DNA of 41,360 bases, taken from positions 1-41,360 of the forward strand of contig JARGGB010000023.1 in assembly GCA_029210815.1 (NCBI GenBank), read 5' to 3'. The notes beneath the pieces were generated by a model that saw nothing but the letters and a program-made list of their open reading frames with translations, was not told the origin of the DNA and did not search any database. Every line of letters begins with the position of its first letter. Position 1 is the first letter of the stretch. Shown piece after piece: positions 7,741 to 15,506 of the stretch. This DNA is from Candidatus Brevefilum sp. (GTDB lineage: Bacteria > Chloroflexota > Anaerolineae > Anaerolineales > Anaerolineaceae). Position numbers and translations under genes: made by a program.

Positions 7741-8122
7741 CGATCTGATCTCTCTGGTGTCCTCACCAGAGAGGACCCTATCCGACCTCCTTGGTGCCCC
7801 ACCACCATTATCAAAATATCATCCCGGTGAGACACCGGGAAGATCATAATAAACCCGTCGCTTCCCTGGTGTCCTCACCACCCGATCTCTCTGGTGTCCC
7901 AACATCCGATCTCTCTGGTGTCCTCACCAGAGATCAACTGTATACACCTCAATACCGATCAGTCTTGTGCCCCACCACCATTATCAAGAGAGATGATCCC
8001 GGTGAGACACCGGGATCATCATAAGATACCCACTACCAGATCGCTCTGGTGTCCCCACCAGAGCGAAAACTGATGCAAACACACCTGATCTCCCATCCCA
8101 CTGGTGAAGACACCAGTGGGAT
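7741..8122. repeat. REP-like palindrome cluster, infC side (eight palindromes)
   Basis: Eight palindromes share a core GGTG-TC(C/T)1-2-CACC and differ in their outer arms. Stems and loops: 7750-7759/7764-7773 (10 bp, loop TCCT); 7822-7829/7833-7840 (8 bp); 7867-7871/7876-7880 (short, decayed); one near 7888-7905 with a decayed right arm; 7912-7920/7925-7933 (9 bp); 7992-8004/8008-8020 (13 bp perfect); 8041-8051/8056-8066 (11 bp); 8095-8106/8111-8122 (12 bp perfect). The second, sixth and eighth are inverted relative to the others. An internal 21-bp direct repeat (7794-7814 and 7967-7987, period 173 bp) shows that a larger unit was duplicated. These lie between infC and the 3' end of the RAYT gene, and no gene is seen among them. 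Confidence 0.85.
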
Positions 8123-8167
8123 CATCAAAAACCAGTGTGATTATGAGATCACTGTCAAAACTGTTCG

Positions 8168-8716
8168 CTACTCCTCCTCTTCAATGACCATTGAAATCGG
8201 GATATCCCCTGCTTCTCCATTAATCCAAAATCCCGCTGATGAAAACCGCCAGTGTTCTGGCACTTGCACATACCCCTTACTAACCGGGTTTTGATGAATA
8301 TATTCCACTTTTTGATTTACAAACGCTTCACTCGCCAATCCCTCAGCGTGCCAGCCCGGTATCCAAACCACTCTACTGCGATCCTTCATTGAATTATTTC
8401 GAATCACGCTTGAAATAGATGTGGCAAGATTATTATCGACATAATCTGCCAACTTATGTCCGGTGAATTTTCTGAATTTAGCCAGGGTCTTCTGCAACCG
8501 TGCATTATCAAATTTTGCATCAAAAACCACCAAATGAAGGTGATTGGGCATGATCACATAAGCGTAAACTCTCAGGGACCTCTCATTGATACAAAAATTC
8601 AAACTGTCGGTAATAATATTTAAAGGTTCTGGATTAATGAAAATGGGCAGCCAATCTACCACTGTGAAAGTTACAAAGTAAACGTAAATACCTTCGATGA
8701 ATTTATAGCTGTCCAT
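8168..8716 (-). CDS. REP-associated tyrosine transposase (RAYT, Y1/HUH family)
   Basis: A 182-aa transposase-like protein of the Y1_Tnp/IS200-related family. RAYT enzymes cut and rejoin single-stranded REP palindromes, using a histidine pair to hold the metal and one tyrosine as nucleophile. The HUH motif is H59-L-H61 in YAYVIMPNHLHLVV. The likely catalytic residue is Y139 in KVEYIHQNPVSKGYV, followed by the typical PEHWRFSS. Length and motifs fit a full-length enzyme. It is a single copy without IS ends and is flanked on both sides by palindromes of one family, the arrangement that defines a RAYT. No ribosome binding site is visible before the ATG. It lies inside the thrS-infC interval. The final residues are acidic (IEEEE). 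Confidence 0.88.
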   Translation of the reverse strand: MDSYKFIEGIYVYFVTFTVVDWLPIFINPEPLNIITDSLNFCINERSLRVYAYVIMPNHLHLVVFDAKFDNARLQKTLAKFRKFTGHKLADYVDNNLATSISSVIRNNSMKDRSRVVWIPGWHAEGLASEAFVNQKVEYIHQNPVSKGYVQVPEHWRFSSAGFWINGEAGDIPISMVIEEEE

Positions 8717-8811
8717 GAAATGATTATATATTGAAATTTATTAAACTTTGGGTGGCTAATTACAATCCAAAATGCAAATTTTAGCCTTTGGTGTGACTAG
8801 TGAGATATTAG

Positions 8812-8997
8812 GATGTCGCTGGTGGGACACCACCGACATCTCAGGAAAACCAAGGGTTATCACCATAACATCAAATGATAACAAGAGATCTTCCCGGTGA
8901 GACACCGGGAAGATCTTGAGCTTGTTGATCCTAATGGTATCTGTTAATTTCACTTGTATCTGCTGATCTCACTGGTGGGGACACCAGTGAGATCAGC
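8812..8997. repeat. REP-like palindrome cluster, thrS side (three palindromes)
   Basis: Three further palindromes of the same family, all in the inverted orientation: 8812-8824/8828-8840 (13 bp with one mismatch, loop GGA); 8886-8899/8903-8916 (14 bp perfect, loop AGA); 8962-8977/8982-8997 (16 bp perfect, loop GGGA). They fill the 329-bp gap between the RAYT start and the thrS stop. In transcripts of thrS they would form strong hairpins about 50-230 nt after the stop codon, so they may end or protect the thrS mRNA. Confidence 0.85.
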
Positions 8998-9045
8998 GAA
9001 AATCAATGGTTTAATACTTCCAACTTTATAGCAAAAGTGAAATCT

Positions 9046-10827
9046 CTATCCTTCAACCTTTTCTTCGACATCCTTCACAGCCAACACCTTAAACTCATTC
9101 ACCAGCATGGCGCCAAGGCGCTCGCCGCTTCGTCGACGGATATCCACCTGCCCGTTTTCCATCTCACGATCTCCGACCACGAGCATATAAGGCACCTTCC
9201 GCTTCTCTGCATCACGGATTTTGGCGTTCATTCGGTCGCTTCTATCATCTACCTCAACACGCAAATCCGCTTCCTTAAGCTGTCTGGCAACTTCCTTAGC
9301 AAAATCGACATGGCGGTCAGCAATCGGGATGATCACCGCCTGGGTTGGCGACAGCCATACCGGGAACGCACCGCCGTAATGCTCAATCAACACACCAAAA
9401 AAACGCTCGATACTGCCTAAAAGTGCCCGGTGGATCATATATGGCCTGTAAGCCTGGCCATCCTCTTCAATGTAAGTCATGTCAAAGCGTTCGGGGTTAT
9501 TGAAGTCAAATTGGATCGTCGATAGCTGCCATTCCCTGCCTAATGCATCTTTGACCTTCAAATCAATCTTCGGCCCATAGAAAGCACCGCCCCCTTCATC
9601 AACATGGTAGGGCAATTCTGCCCGCTTAAGAGATTGTTCCAATGCTGCCTCAGCATCTACCCAACGCTGTGGATCGCCAACAGCTTTTTCAGGGCGCGTG
9701 CTCAAATAAGCCTCAATTTCCTGGAAGCCAAAGGCGCGCAGCATATTCAGACTGAAAGACAGCACAAAATCTATCTCTCCTGGCATCTGCGCAGGGGTGC
9801 AGAAGTGATGTGCATCATCTTGTGTAAAGCCCCGCACGCGCAGCAGGCCGTGCATCACGCCGCTGCGCTCATAACGATAAACCGTGCCTTTTTCAGCATA
9901 GCGCAGGGGCAAATCACGGTAGGATCGAATGTCCGATTTGTAAACCTCAATGTGGAAGGGGCAGTTCATCGGCTTGAGATAATACTTCTGATCTTCAATC
10001 TCAATCGGGGCATACATGTTCTCAGCATAATAATCAAGGTGCCCGCTGGTTTTCCACAAATCAGCCTTCCCGATATGGGGCGTATACACAAAATCATAAC
10101 CATTTTTCAGGTGCTGATCTTCCCAAAACCGTTCTACCAAAAAGCGAACCTTAGCGCCGTTGGGATGCCACAGAACCAGCCCTGAACCGACGTTGTCACT
10201 GACGCTGTAAAGGTCAAGTTCCTTTCCAAGCTTGCGATGATCGCGTTTCTTGGCTTCCTCTAACTTCCACAAATATTGCTTCAGATCTTTGGGTGATAGC
10301 CAGGCGGTTCCATAGATCCGCTGAAGCATGGGATTATGCTCATCACCGCGCCAGTATGCGCCAGCAACATTCATCAATTTGATCGCCTTGGGATGGATCT
10401 TGCCCGTGCTCTCTAAGTGCGGTCCACGGCACAGGTCGACAAATGCATCGCTCTTATAAATCGTGATGACCTCTTTCTCATCAACAGGGTCACCGTGCTC
10501 ATCAACATCACCCTTTTCAAGGCCCTCAATCAGCTCGAGTTTATAGGGCTGATCCGCAAAGATTTCCCTCGCTTGCTCAGCTGAAACCTCTTCTCGGACG
10601 AATTCGCTGTCACTTTTAATGATCTCCCGCATCCGATCTTCGATTTCCTCCAGATCTTCTGGGGTCAAAGGTCTGGGGAGATCAAAATCGTAATAGAAAC
10701 CATCCTCAATAGGTGGACCTATTGCGACTTTTCCTTCCGGGAATTTTTCGAGCACTGCCTGTGCCATCACATGGGCAGCAGAGTGGCGTAACCGAAATAA
10801 TTTTGATTCTTCATAATTTTCTGCCAT
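9046..10827 (-). CDS. thrS: Threonine--tRNA ligase lacking the TGS domain
   Basis: Threonyl-tRNA synthetase, 593 aa, which charges tRNA-Thr using ATP. It starts directly with the editing domain (H15 and H19 in RHSAAHVMAQ; C133 and H137 in DLCRGPH), so the N-terminal TGS domain of the usual enzyme of about 640 aa is absent. The class II catalytic core shows the zinc ligands in PMNCPFHIEVY, DDAHHFCTP and MIHRALLGSIERF. The C-terminal anticodon-binding domain begins near VWLSPTQAVIIPIADRH. The start is firm: GGAGGAGG lies just upstream and a T-box leader before it leaves no space for a longer protein. A short acidic insert (EKGDVDEHGDPVDEKE) precedes the editing cysteine. Control is by the upstream T-box. 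Confidence 0.97.
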   Translation of the reverse strand: MAENYEESKLFRLRHSAAHVMAQAVLEKFPEGKVAIGPPIEDGFYYDFDLPRPLTPEDLEEIEDRMREIIKSDSEFVREEVSAEQAREIFADQPYKLELIEGLEKGDVDEHGDPVDEKEVITIYKSDAFVDLCRGPHLESTGKIHPKAIKLMNVAGAYWRGDEHNPMLQRIYGTAWLSPKDLKQYLWKLEEAKKRDHRKLGKELDLYSVSDNVGSGLVLWHPNGAKVRFLVERFWEDQHLKNGYDFVYTPHIGKADLWKTSGHLDYYAENMYAPIEIEDQKYYLKPMNCPFHIEVYKSDIRSYRDLPLRYAEKGTVYRYERSGVMHGLLRVRGFTQDDAHHFCTPAQMPGEIDFVLSFSLNMLRAFGFQEIEAYLSTRPEKAVGDPQRWVDAEAALEQSLKRAELPYHVDEGGGAFYGPKIDLKVKDALGREWQLSTIQFDFNNPERFDMTYIEEDGQAYRPYMIHRALLGSIERFFGVLIEHYGGAFPVWLSPTQAVIIPIADRHVDFAKEVARQLKEADLRVEVDDRSDRMNAKIRDAEKRKVPYMLVVGDREMENGQVDIRRRSGERLGAMLVNEFKVLAVKDVEEKVEG

Positions 10828-10903
10828 TTTATCCTCCTCCGGATAAATTTATCTTTAGTTGTTTTTTACATTCCTAAAATCTAAAATCATTCATTTTGTT
10901 AAA

Positions 10904-11140
10904 CAAAAAACCCTCGCCCACTGGGGCGAGAGTACTCTCACGCGGTTCCACCCAGATTAGCCGATAAATTTTTTAAGCGGCCATCTCTTGGTGCCGATAA
11001 CGGGGCAAACCGTTCACCTTACTCTGCCTGGGCGTTTCGGGGTCATGCTCTCGGGGGGTTTTCATTGATCTTTGCTTAAGAAGATTTTCAGCCGTTGATC
11101 TTCTCTCTCTAGAAGCCAGAATTTCAATTACTCGTCCTGG
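10904..11140 (-). promoter_or_regulatory. T-box leader of thrS
   Basis: On the minus strand the leader contains the T-box sequence TGGAACCGCG (10950-10941) within GGGTGGAACCGCGTGAGAG. It is followed by a GC-rich terminator (CTCGCCC-CAGT-GGGCGAG, then GGTTTTTT, about 10930-10904). Upstream, AGAGAGAAGATC and CGGCTGAAA fit the distal part of Stem I, and AGTAA fits its base. The stretch ATGAAAACCCCCCGAG occupies the specifier position and contains ACC (Thr). Uncharged tRNA-Thr should pair with the leader and prevent termination. UGGA predicts a U73 discriminator in the partner tRNA. The exact boundaries of Stem I were not folded. Confidence 0.85.
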
Positions 11141-11161
11141 TCAATGCTTTTTAATATTCAG

Positions 11162-11235
11162 TGGGTGGTATAGGGCTCGAACCTACGACCTCCGCGATGT
11201 CAACGCGACGCTCTAACCAACTGAGCTAACCACCC
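11162..11235 (-). tRNA. tRNA-Val (anticodon GAC)
   Basis: The minus strand folds into a 74-nt tRNA: acceptor GGGTGGT/ACCACCC with A73, D-arm GCTC/GAGC, anticodon stem TCGCG/CGCGG with loop TTGACAT (anticodon GAC, codons GUC and GUU), and T-arm GTAGG-TTCGAGC-CCTAT. CCA is not encoded. No clear terminator separates it from the thrS T-box leader, so co-transcription is possible. Confidence 0.95.
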
Positions 11236-11248
11236 GAATAGTCATAAC

Positions 11249-11277
11249 ATTATACGGTGCACAGCCCTAAAATGCAA
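11249..11277 (-). promoter_or_regulatory. Promoter of tRNA-Val
   Basis: Minus-strand TTGCAT (11277-11272) and a perfect TATAAT (11254-11249) are 17 bp apart. The predicted start near 11242 is about 6 nt before the tRNA 5' end. No separate convincing promoter was found for the T-box leader, so this may also serve thrS. Confidence 0.65.
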
Positions 11278-11427
11278 GCATTAAAATAGGAATAAGATGC
11301 CTTTCATCATATAAAATATGAGATATTTGCATGACCGATTTCGCCTTGTCAGCATTTCAGGTGGATGATAATATTAAGTCGGAAGTAGTGGAATGGACTG
11401 TCTCTAAAAACTAAAAAGGAGCCTTTT

Positions 11428-12498
11428 ATGTCTCATATGTTTGTCCCCGGTCCCGTTGATGTGGACCAAGATGTCCTTGAAGCCCAGACGAAACCGATGA
11501 TCCCGCACCGCTCAGCTGAATTTGAAACAATCTTTCGCGGGACGGAAGCCAAGCTTAAGAAGGTCTTTCTAACTGAAAACCGTGTTTTTCAGCCCCCTTC
11601 CTCAGGCACCGGTATGCAGGAAGCTGGCATTCGTAACCTTGTTCAAAAAGATGTCCTTTCATGCGTCAATGGTGCTTTTGCTGAACGCTGGTACCAGGTT
11701 GCAGTCACCAATGGCAAACAAGCAGATCGATTAGAAGCTGAATGGGGAGACATCATTTCCCCGGACAAATTAGCCGATGCTCTCAAAGCAAAAAATTATG
11801 AAGCCGTCACAATTGTGCACAACGAAACCTCAACCGGTGTTGAAAACCCCATTAAAGAATTGGCTGCTGTTGTTCACGAAGTCAGCCCGGACACCTTAAT
11901 TCTTATTGATGCCGTTTCATCATTGGCTGGTGCAAAGATCGAGACGGATGCCTGGGGCCTGGACTTCGTCCTCACATCATCACAAAAAGCACTAGCCCTA
12001 CCCCCCGGTATGTCCTTCGCTGCAGTAACGGATCGCTGCCTTGAGCGAGCAGAAAAGGTGGAAAATCGGGGTTGGTATTTCGATCTCCTCCGGATGGAAA
12101 AACACCGAATTAAAAATTCAACCGCGATGACACCTTCAATGTCATTAATTTGGGCATTGGATGTCGAGCTTGACAAGATTCTGGCTGAAGGACTTGAAAA
12201 CCGATTTGCAAGACACCAGGCGATGGCGGAACGCGTCCAAACCTGGGCAGTCGAACATGGCATGGAACCCCTGGCACCCCAGGGTTACCGCTCAAAGACC
12301 GTTTCGACCATTAAAAACCTGCGCGGGGTGGATATCGCTGCCCTTAACGAATTCTTGCTCACCAAGGGTATGCGCCTGTCCAACGGCTATGGCGACTTGA
12401 AGAATAAGACCTTCCGCATTGCACACATGGGCGAAACAAAAATGCATCATGTTGATGAATTGCTGGAAGCCTTTGAAGCCTTCATGGAGAAAATGTAA
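11428..12498 (+). CDS. Class V aminotransferase (alanine-glyoxylate/serine-pyruvate type)
   Basis: A 356-aa PLP-dependent enzyme of the fold type I, class V group. It probably transfers an amino group between a small amino acid such as serine or alanine and a 2-oxo acid. The lysine binding PLP is likely K187 in LTSSQKALALPPG, and D161 in LILIDAVSSLAG contacts the pyridine nitrogen. The N-terminal VPGPVDVDQDVLEAQTKPMI is typical of the alanine-glyoxylate and 'soluble hydrogenase small subunit' groups. Length is normal. AAGGAG stands 7 nt before the ATG. A hairpin follows the stop codon, and the gene appears to be transcribed alone. Substrate cannot be assigned, and a phosphoserine aminotransferase role is also possible. 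Confidence 0.88.
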   Translation: MSHMFVPGPVDVDQDVLEAQTKPMIPHRSAEFETIFRGTEAKLKKVFLTENRVFQPPSSGTGMQEAGIRNLVQKDVLSCVNGAFAERWYQVAVTNGKQADRLEAEWGDIISPDKLADALKAKNYEAVTIVHNETSTGVENPIKELAAVVHEVSPDTLILIDAVSSLAGAKIETDAWGLDFVLTSSQKALALPPGMSFAAVTDRCLERAEKVENRGWYFDLLRMEKHRIKNSTAMTPSMSLIWALDVELDKILAEGLENRFARHQAMAERVQTWAVEHGMEPLAPQGYRSKTVSTIKNLRGVDIAALNEFLLTKGMRLSNGYGDLKNKTFRIAHMGETKMHHVDELLEAFEAFMEKM

Positions 12499-12522
12499 GC
12501 TAAAAGAACCTTCAAAACTGAT

Positions 12523-12557
12523 TGCCCGGTCAGCACCGTGTGTGGCCGGGCATCTTT
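12523..12557 (+). terminator. Terminator after the aminotransferase gene
   Basis: TGCCCGG (12523-12529) pairs with CCGGGCA (12546-12552). An interrupted T-stretch (TCTTTAAT) follows. Confidence 0.55.
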
Positions 12558-12590
12558 AATTAATAACATTTCACAGAGTATAGGTGACCC

Positions 12591-13829
12591 ATGACAGAGA
12601 TCGTTCAAATTAAGATGGAAAAACTGGTATACGGCGGTGACTGCCTGGGCAGGCACCCCGATGGACGTGCTGTCTTTGTACCCTTCGTTCTGGCCGGTGA
12701 GGTTGTAAATGTTGAAATTGTTGATGATAAACAGCGTTTTGCTCGCGCAATCCCTGTAGAAATCGTTCAAGAATCACCTGACCGCATCACGCCACGCTGT
12801 ATTCACTTTGGAGAATGCGGCGGCTGCCAGTATCAAAATCTCGACTATGCGAAACAATTGAAGGCAAAGGAAGAAATCGTAAGGGACCAGTTTGAACGCA
12901 TCGGCAAGTTTGATGATCCTCCAATCAAGCCAATTGTCCCCTCCCCAACGCCATGGAACTATCGCAACAATGTCCAATTCCAGATTGGCAAGGGCGGCGA
13001 GCTGGGCTACATCCATGCTGATGGTGAACACTTATTGCCTATTTACGAATGCCACCTCCCCCAAACCATGATCAACGACTTGTGGCCTCAAATTGAGCTG
13101 GGAGAAGACCCGGGACTGTACCGCCTGGGGATCAGGCAGGACACTTATGAAAACCTGATGTTAATCCTGGAAGGTGAAGATAAAACCCCACCGGCATTCA
13201 GTTTGGATATCCCTGTTTCTGCTGTCTATACCCCGCTAGAAGACAGGCTGACCGTCCTGGCAGGTGACGACCATCTCACCTATGAAATCCTTGGGCGAAA
13301 TTTCCAGGTTTCAGCTCGGTCCTTCTTCCAGGTCAATACAAAGATGGCTGAAAAAATGGTTCACTTCCTCCTTGAGCATTTCAAGTTAGATTCGAACACA
13401 CAGGCAGTCGAGCTGTATGCGGGCGTGGGGCTCTTCAGCGCGTTCATCGCCGAAAAAGTGGGTCAGTTGACAGCCATAGAAAGCTCGGGTGCTGCTTGCC
13501 ATGACTTCACAGTTAATCTTGATGATTTCGACAATGTTGACCTTTACGAAGCAGAAGCCGAGGAAGTATTGCCAACTCTAAACCTCCACACCGATGTGCT
13601 GATAGCAGATCCGCCCCGTTCTGGCCTGGCACCAGCAGTTCATGATGCCATCACAGCACTTCAACCAGCCCAAATTGCTTATATCTCCTGCGATCCTGCC
13701 ACCCTGGCAAGGGATCTGAAAAAGATCACACACAATGGCTACCGGCTGGTCTCCGTTACGCCCTTCGATTTGTTTCCGCAAACAGCGCATGTGGAGACGA
13801 TTGTATTAATGTCAAAAGTGGGAAAGTAA
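12591..13829 (+). CDS. TrmA/RlmD-family RNA (uracil-C5)-methyltransferase
   Basis: A 412-aa SAM-dependent enzyme that methylates C5 of a uridine in rRNA or tRNA (the family includes RlmD, RlmC and TrmA). Residues 1-60 form a TRAM RNA-binding domain. Four cysteines, C70, C76, C79 and C154, should bind a [4Fe-4S] cluster. The SAM site is VELYAGVGLFSAFI. The catalytic nucleophile is C367 in YISCDPATLARDL, and the DPPRSGL motif is present. Length fits the family. AGGTGA precedes the ATG. The target base cannot be read from the sequence, so no gene symbol is given. An IS30 transposase remnant starts just after the stop codon. Confidence 0.92.
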   Translation: MTEIVQIKMEKLVYGGDCLGRHPDGRAVFVPFVLAGEVVNVEIVDDKQRFARAIPVEIVQESPDRITPRCIHFGECGGCQYQNLDYAKQLKAKEEIVRDQFERIGKFDDPPIKPIVPSPTPWNYRNNVQFQIGKGGELGYIHADGEHLLPIYECHLPQTMINDLWPQIELGEDPGLYRLGIRQDTYENLMLILEGEDKTPPAFSLDIPVSAVYTPLEDRLTVLAGDDHLTYEILGRNFQVSARSFFQVNTKMAEKMVHFLLEHFKLDSNTQAVELYAGVGLFSAFIAEKVGQLTAIESSGAACHDFTVNLDDFDNVDLYEAEAEEVLPTLNLHTDVLIADPPRSGLAPAVHDAITALQPAQIAYISCDPATLARDLKKITHNGYRLVSVTPFDLFPQTAHVETIVLMSKVGK

Positions 13830-14048
13830 TTATGTGGAAAAGCCCATAAAGGAGCCATCCTCAAAATTCTTGAAGATACAGGAAAGATTGCTGTTTTTCC
13901 GATTTTCAGAGAAGGAACAGATTTCACTCAAGTCTCTGAAGTTGAAATCAATGAAGATCAAAGAAAATTAAATGATCGACCTTGTAAAGCAACGAACTTC
14001 AATAAATCTAACAAGGTCTTCAATAATGTTGTTGCACTAAAAGTTTGA
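13830..14048 (+). pseudogene. Remnant of an IS30-family transposase (C-terminal end)
   Basis: An in-frame stretch without its own start ends at a TGA at 14046-14048. From about 13905 it reads PIFREGTDFTQVSEVEINED, then KLNDRPCKATNF and VFNNVVALKV. This follows the C-terminal pattern of IS30-family transposases (a KGTDF-type motif, LN-RPRK, then a VF...VAL ending). The DDE catalytic residues and most of the protein are missing. The first 25 codons do not resemble the family. No terminal inverted repeats were found. It is a decayed insertion just behind the methyltransferase gene. Confidence 0.55.
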
Positions 14049-14074
14049 AACTAAAACGATAAAGGTTGATAATT

Positions 14075-14386
14075 ATGTTTTTTCTGCTAAACCTTGGAAG
14101 TTTACTTTTCGGGCTTGCATCCTGGATCATTCCCCTGGTTCTCCTGGTTAGCAACAAGTTTACAACCAGCCGTTCTATTAAAGCAATATTTGCCAGCTTG
14201 GCAAGTGTCATTATTGCGCTCATGATGCAAATACTTTACACAAAGCATCTTATCGATATTGAAGATTGGAGTGCATTGATGGACACCAAGAGAAGCCTTG
14301 TTTTAGTTTCTTCGGTGCTGTCAGCTGTCGCAATTGTGCTCAACAGCATACTGTTGGTAAAATCACTTAAGCGCAGCAAGCAATAA
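14075..14386 (+). CDS. Small membrane protein of unknown function
   Basis: A 103-aa hydrophobic protein with three predicted membrane segments (about residues 2-24, 36-55 and 74-95) and a basic C-terminus (KSLKRSKQ). The ATG at 14075 is preceded by AAAGG at 14061-14065. A TTG at 14066 overlaps that site and is less likely. No family is recognised. The gene lies between the IS30 remnant and an esterase gene, 67 bp from the latter, and may be co-transcribed with it. Confidence 0.65.
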   Translation: MFFLLNLGSLLFGLASWIIPLVLLVSNKFTTSRSIKAIFASLASVIIALMMQILYTKHLIDIEDWSALMDTKRSLVLVSSVLSAVAIVLNSILLVKSLKRSKQ

Positions 14387-14453
14387 ATTAAGCTTGCTGT
14401 AACAATATCCAAATATTGTAAAAAACTTATGCGTATGTTTTTATTCGGGCGAT

Positions 14454-15416
14454 ATGAAAATTAGATTCAATCAGATTGACAAAGAATTAAGATTCAATGG
14501 AAGATTGGTCAGGTTGCTTAATCCCACCTTCACTGAGGGAAGGTTGCGCCTATTTGCCAAATTAAAATATCCACCGATATTTAAAGATAAGTCAATCGAT
14601 TTTATCGAAAATTATATTACCCGAGCAGATGGTTCCAATTTGCGCCTGTGTATCTACAAACCAAAAAATCAAAAAGGGGATGTACCGGGAGTGCTTTGGC
14701 TGCACGGCGGGGGCTATGCCATCGGCACGCCAGAACAATCAATGAGCAAGTTAATGAGACTAATAAATGCAAGTCAATGCGTTATCATCGCACCTGATTA
14801 CCGGCTATCCACCGAAGCGCCCTATCCGGCAGCCCTGGAAGACAGCTATACGGCCTTGTTGTGGATGAAAGACAACGCAAGCGCGTTAGGGATCCGGGAG
14901 GATCAGCTCATGATAGGCGGTGACAGCGCTGGCGGTGGGTTAACGGCTGCCCTGACGTTATACGCCAGGGATAAAGGTGAGGTTGCAATTGCATTTCAGA
15001 TGCCGCTGTACCCCATGCTGGATGACAGAATGATATCCGAATCGGCTGTTGATAATAACGCCCCTGTTTGGAATTCGAAATCCAACACCAATGCCTGGAA
15101 ATTGTATTTGGGTGATCTTTTTGGCACAGCAAAGGTTCCATCCTATGCTGCCCCTGCCAGGGCAGAAGATTTCAGGGACCTCCCACCAACAGCCACCTTT
15201 GTTGGTGATTTGGAGCCATTTAGAGATGAAACCATTGAGTATGTGGAAAATTTAAGAAAAGCCGACGTTCCAGTCGAATTTAAAATATTTAAGGGATGTT
15301 ATCATGGGTTTGAGCAAATCTGCCCGAATGCAAACGTCAGCAAACAGGCGATATCGTTTTTCCTGAGTTCATATAAGTATGCAGTCGATCATTATTTTGC
15401 AGAACAAAGCTATTAA
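14454..15416 (+). CDS. Alpha/beta hydrolase, HSL (hormone-sensitive lipase) family esterase
   Basis: A 320-aa cytosolic serine hydrolase that probably cleaves small carboxylic esters. It has the oxyanion motif HGGG (84-87) of the HSL family, the nucleophile S158 in GDSAGGG, and the catalytic H284 in CYHGFE. The acid in VGDLEPFRDE is where most relatives have DPLRDE, so E254 stands in place of the usual aspartate. No signal peptide is visible. The ribosome binding site is weak. Length is normal for the family. The natural substrate is unknown. Confidence 0.9.
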   Translation: MKIRFNQIDKELRFNGRLVRLLNPTFTEGRLRLFAKLKYPPIFKDKSIDFIENYITRADGSNLRLCIYKPKNQKGDVPGVLWLHGGGYAIGTPEQSMSKLMRLINASQCVIIAPDYRLSTEAPYPAALEDSYTALLWMKDNASALGIREDQLMIGGDSAGGGLTAALTLYARDKGEVAIAFQMPLYPMLDDRMISESAVDNNAPVWNSKSNTNAWKLYLGDLFGTAKVPSYAAPARAEDFRDLPPTATFVGDLEPFRDETIEYVENLRKADVPVEFKIFKGCYHGFEQICPNANVSKQAISFFLSSYKYAVDHYFAEQSY

Positions 15417-15506
15417 ACCCTTGTGTCAGGTATTGGAAATCCTTATTACGAACCTGCTGCCGCGAGAGTAAAAAGTTTGGAAACCATCGGGATTTATAAT
15501 CCAGTA

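Noticed and set aside
7791-8024. ORF through the palindrome array, and similar short ORFs near 8049-8294 and 8756-8953
   Set aside because: They are translations of repeats and carry no protein-like pattern.
7741-8122. CRISPR-like array
   Set aside because: The repeats are palindromes in both orientations with different arms and irregular spacing, with no cas genes and no equal-length spacers.
9604-10185. Plus-strand ORF of 193 codons
   Set aside because: It is the antisense of thrS, whose family assignment is certain; no independent support.
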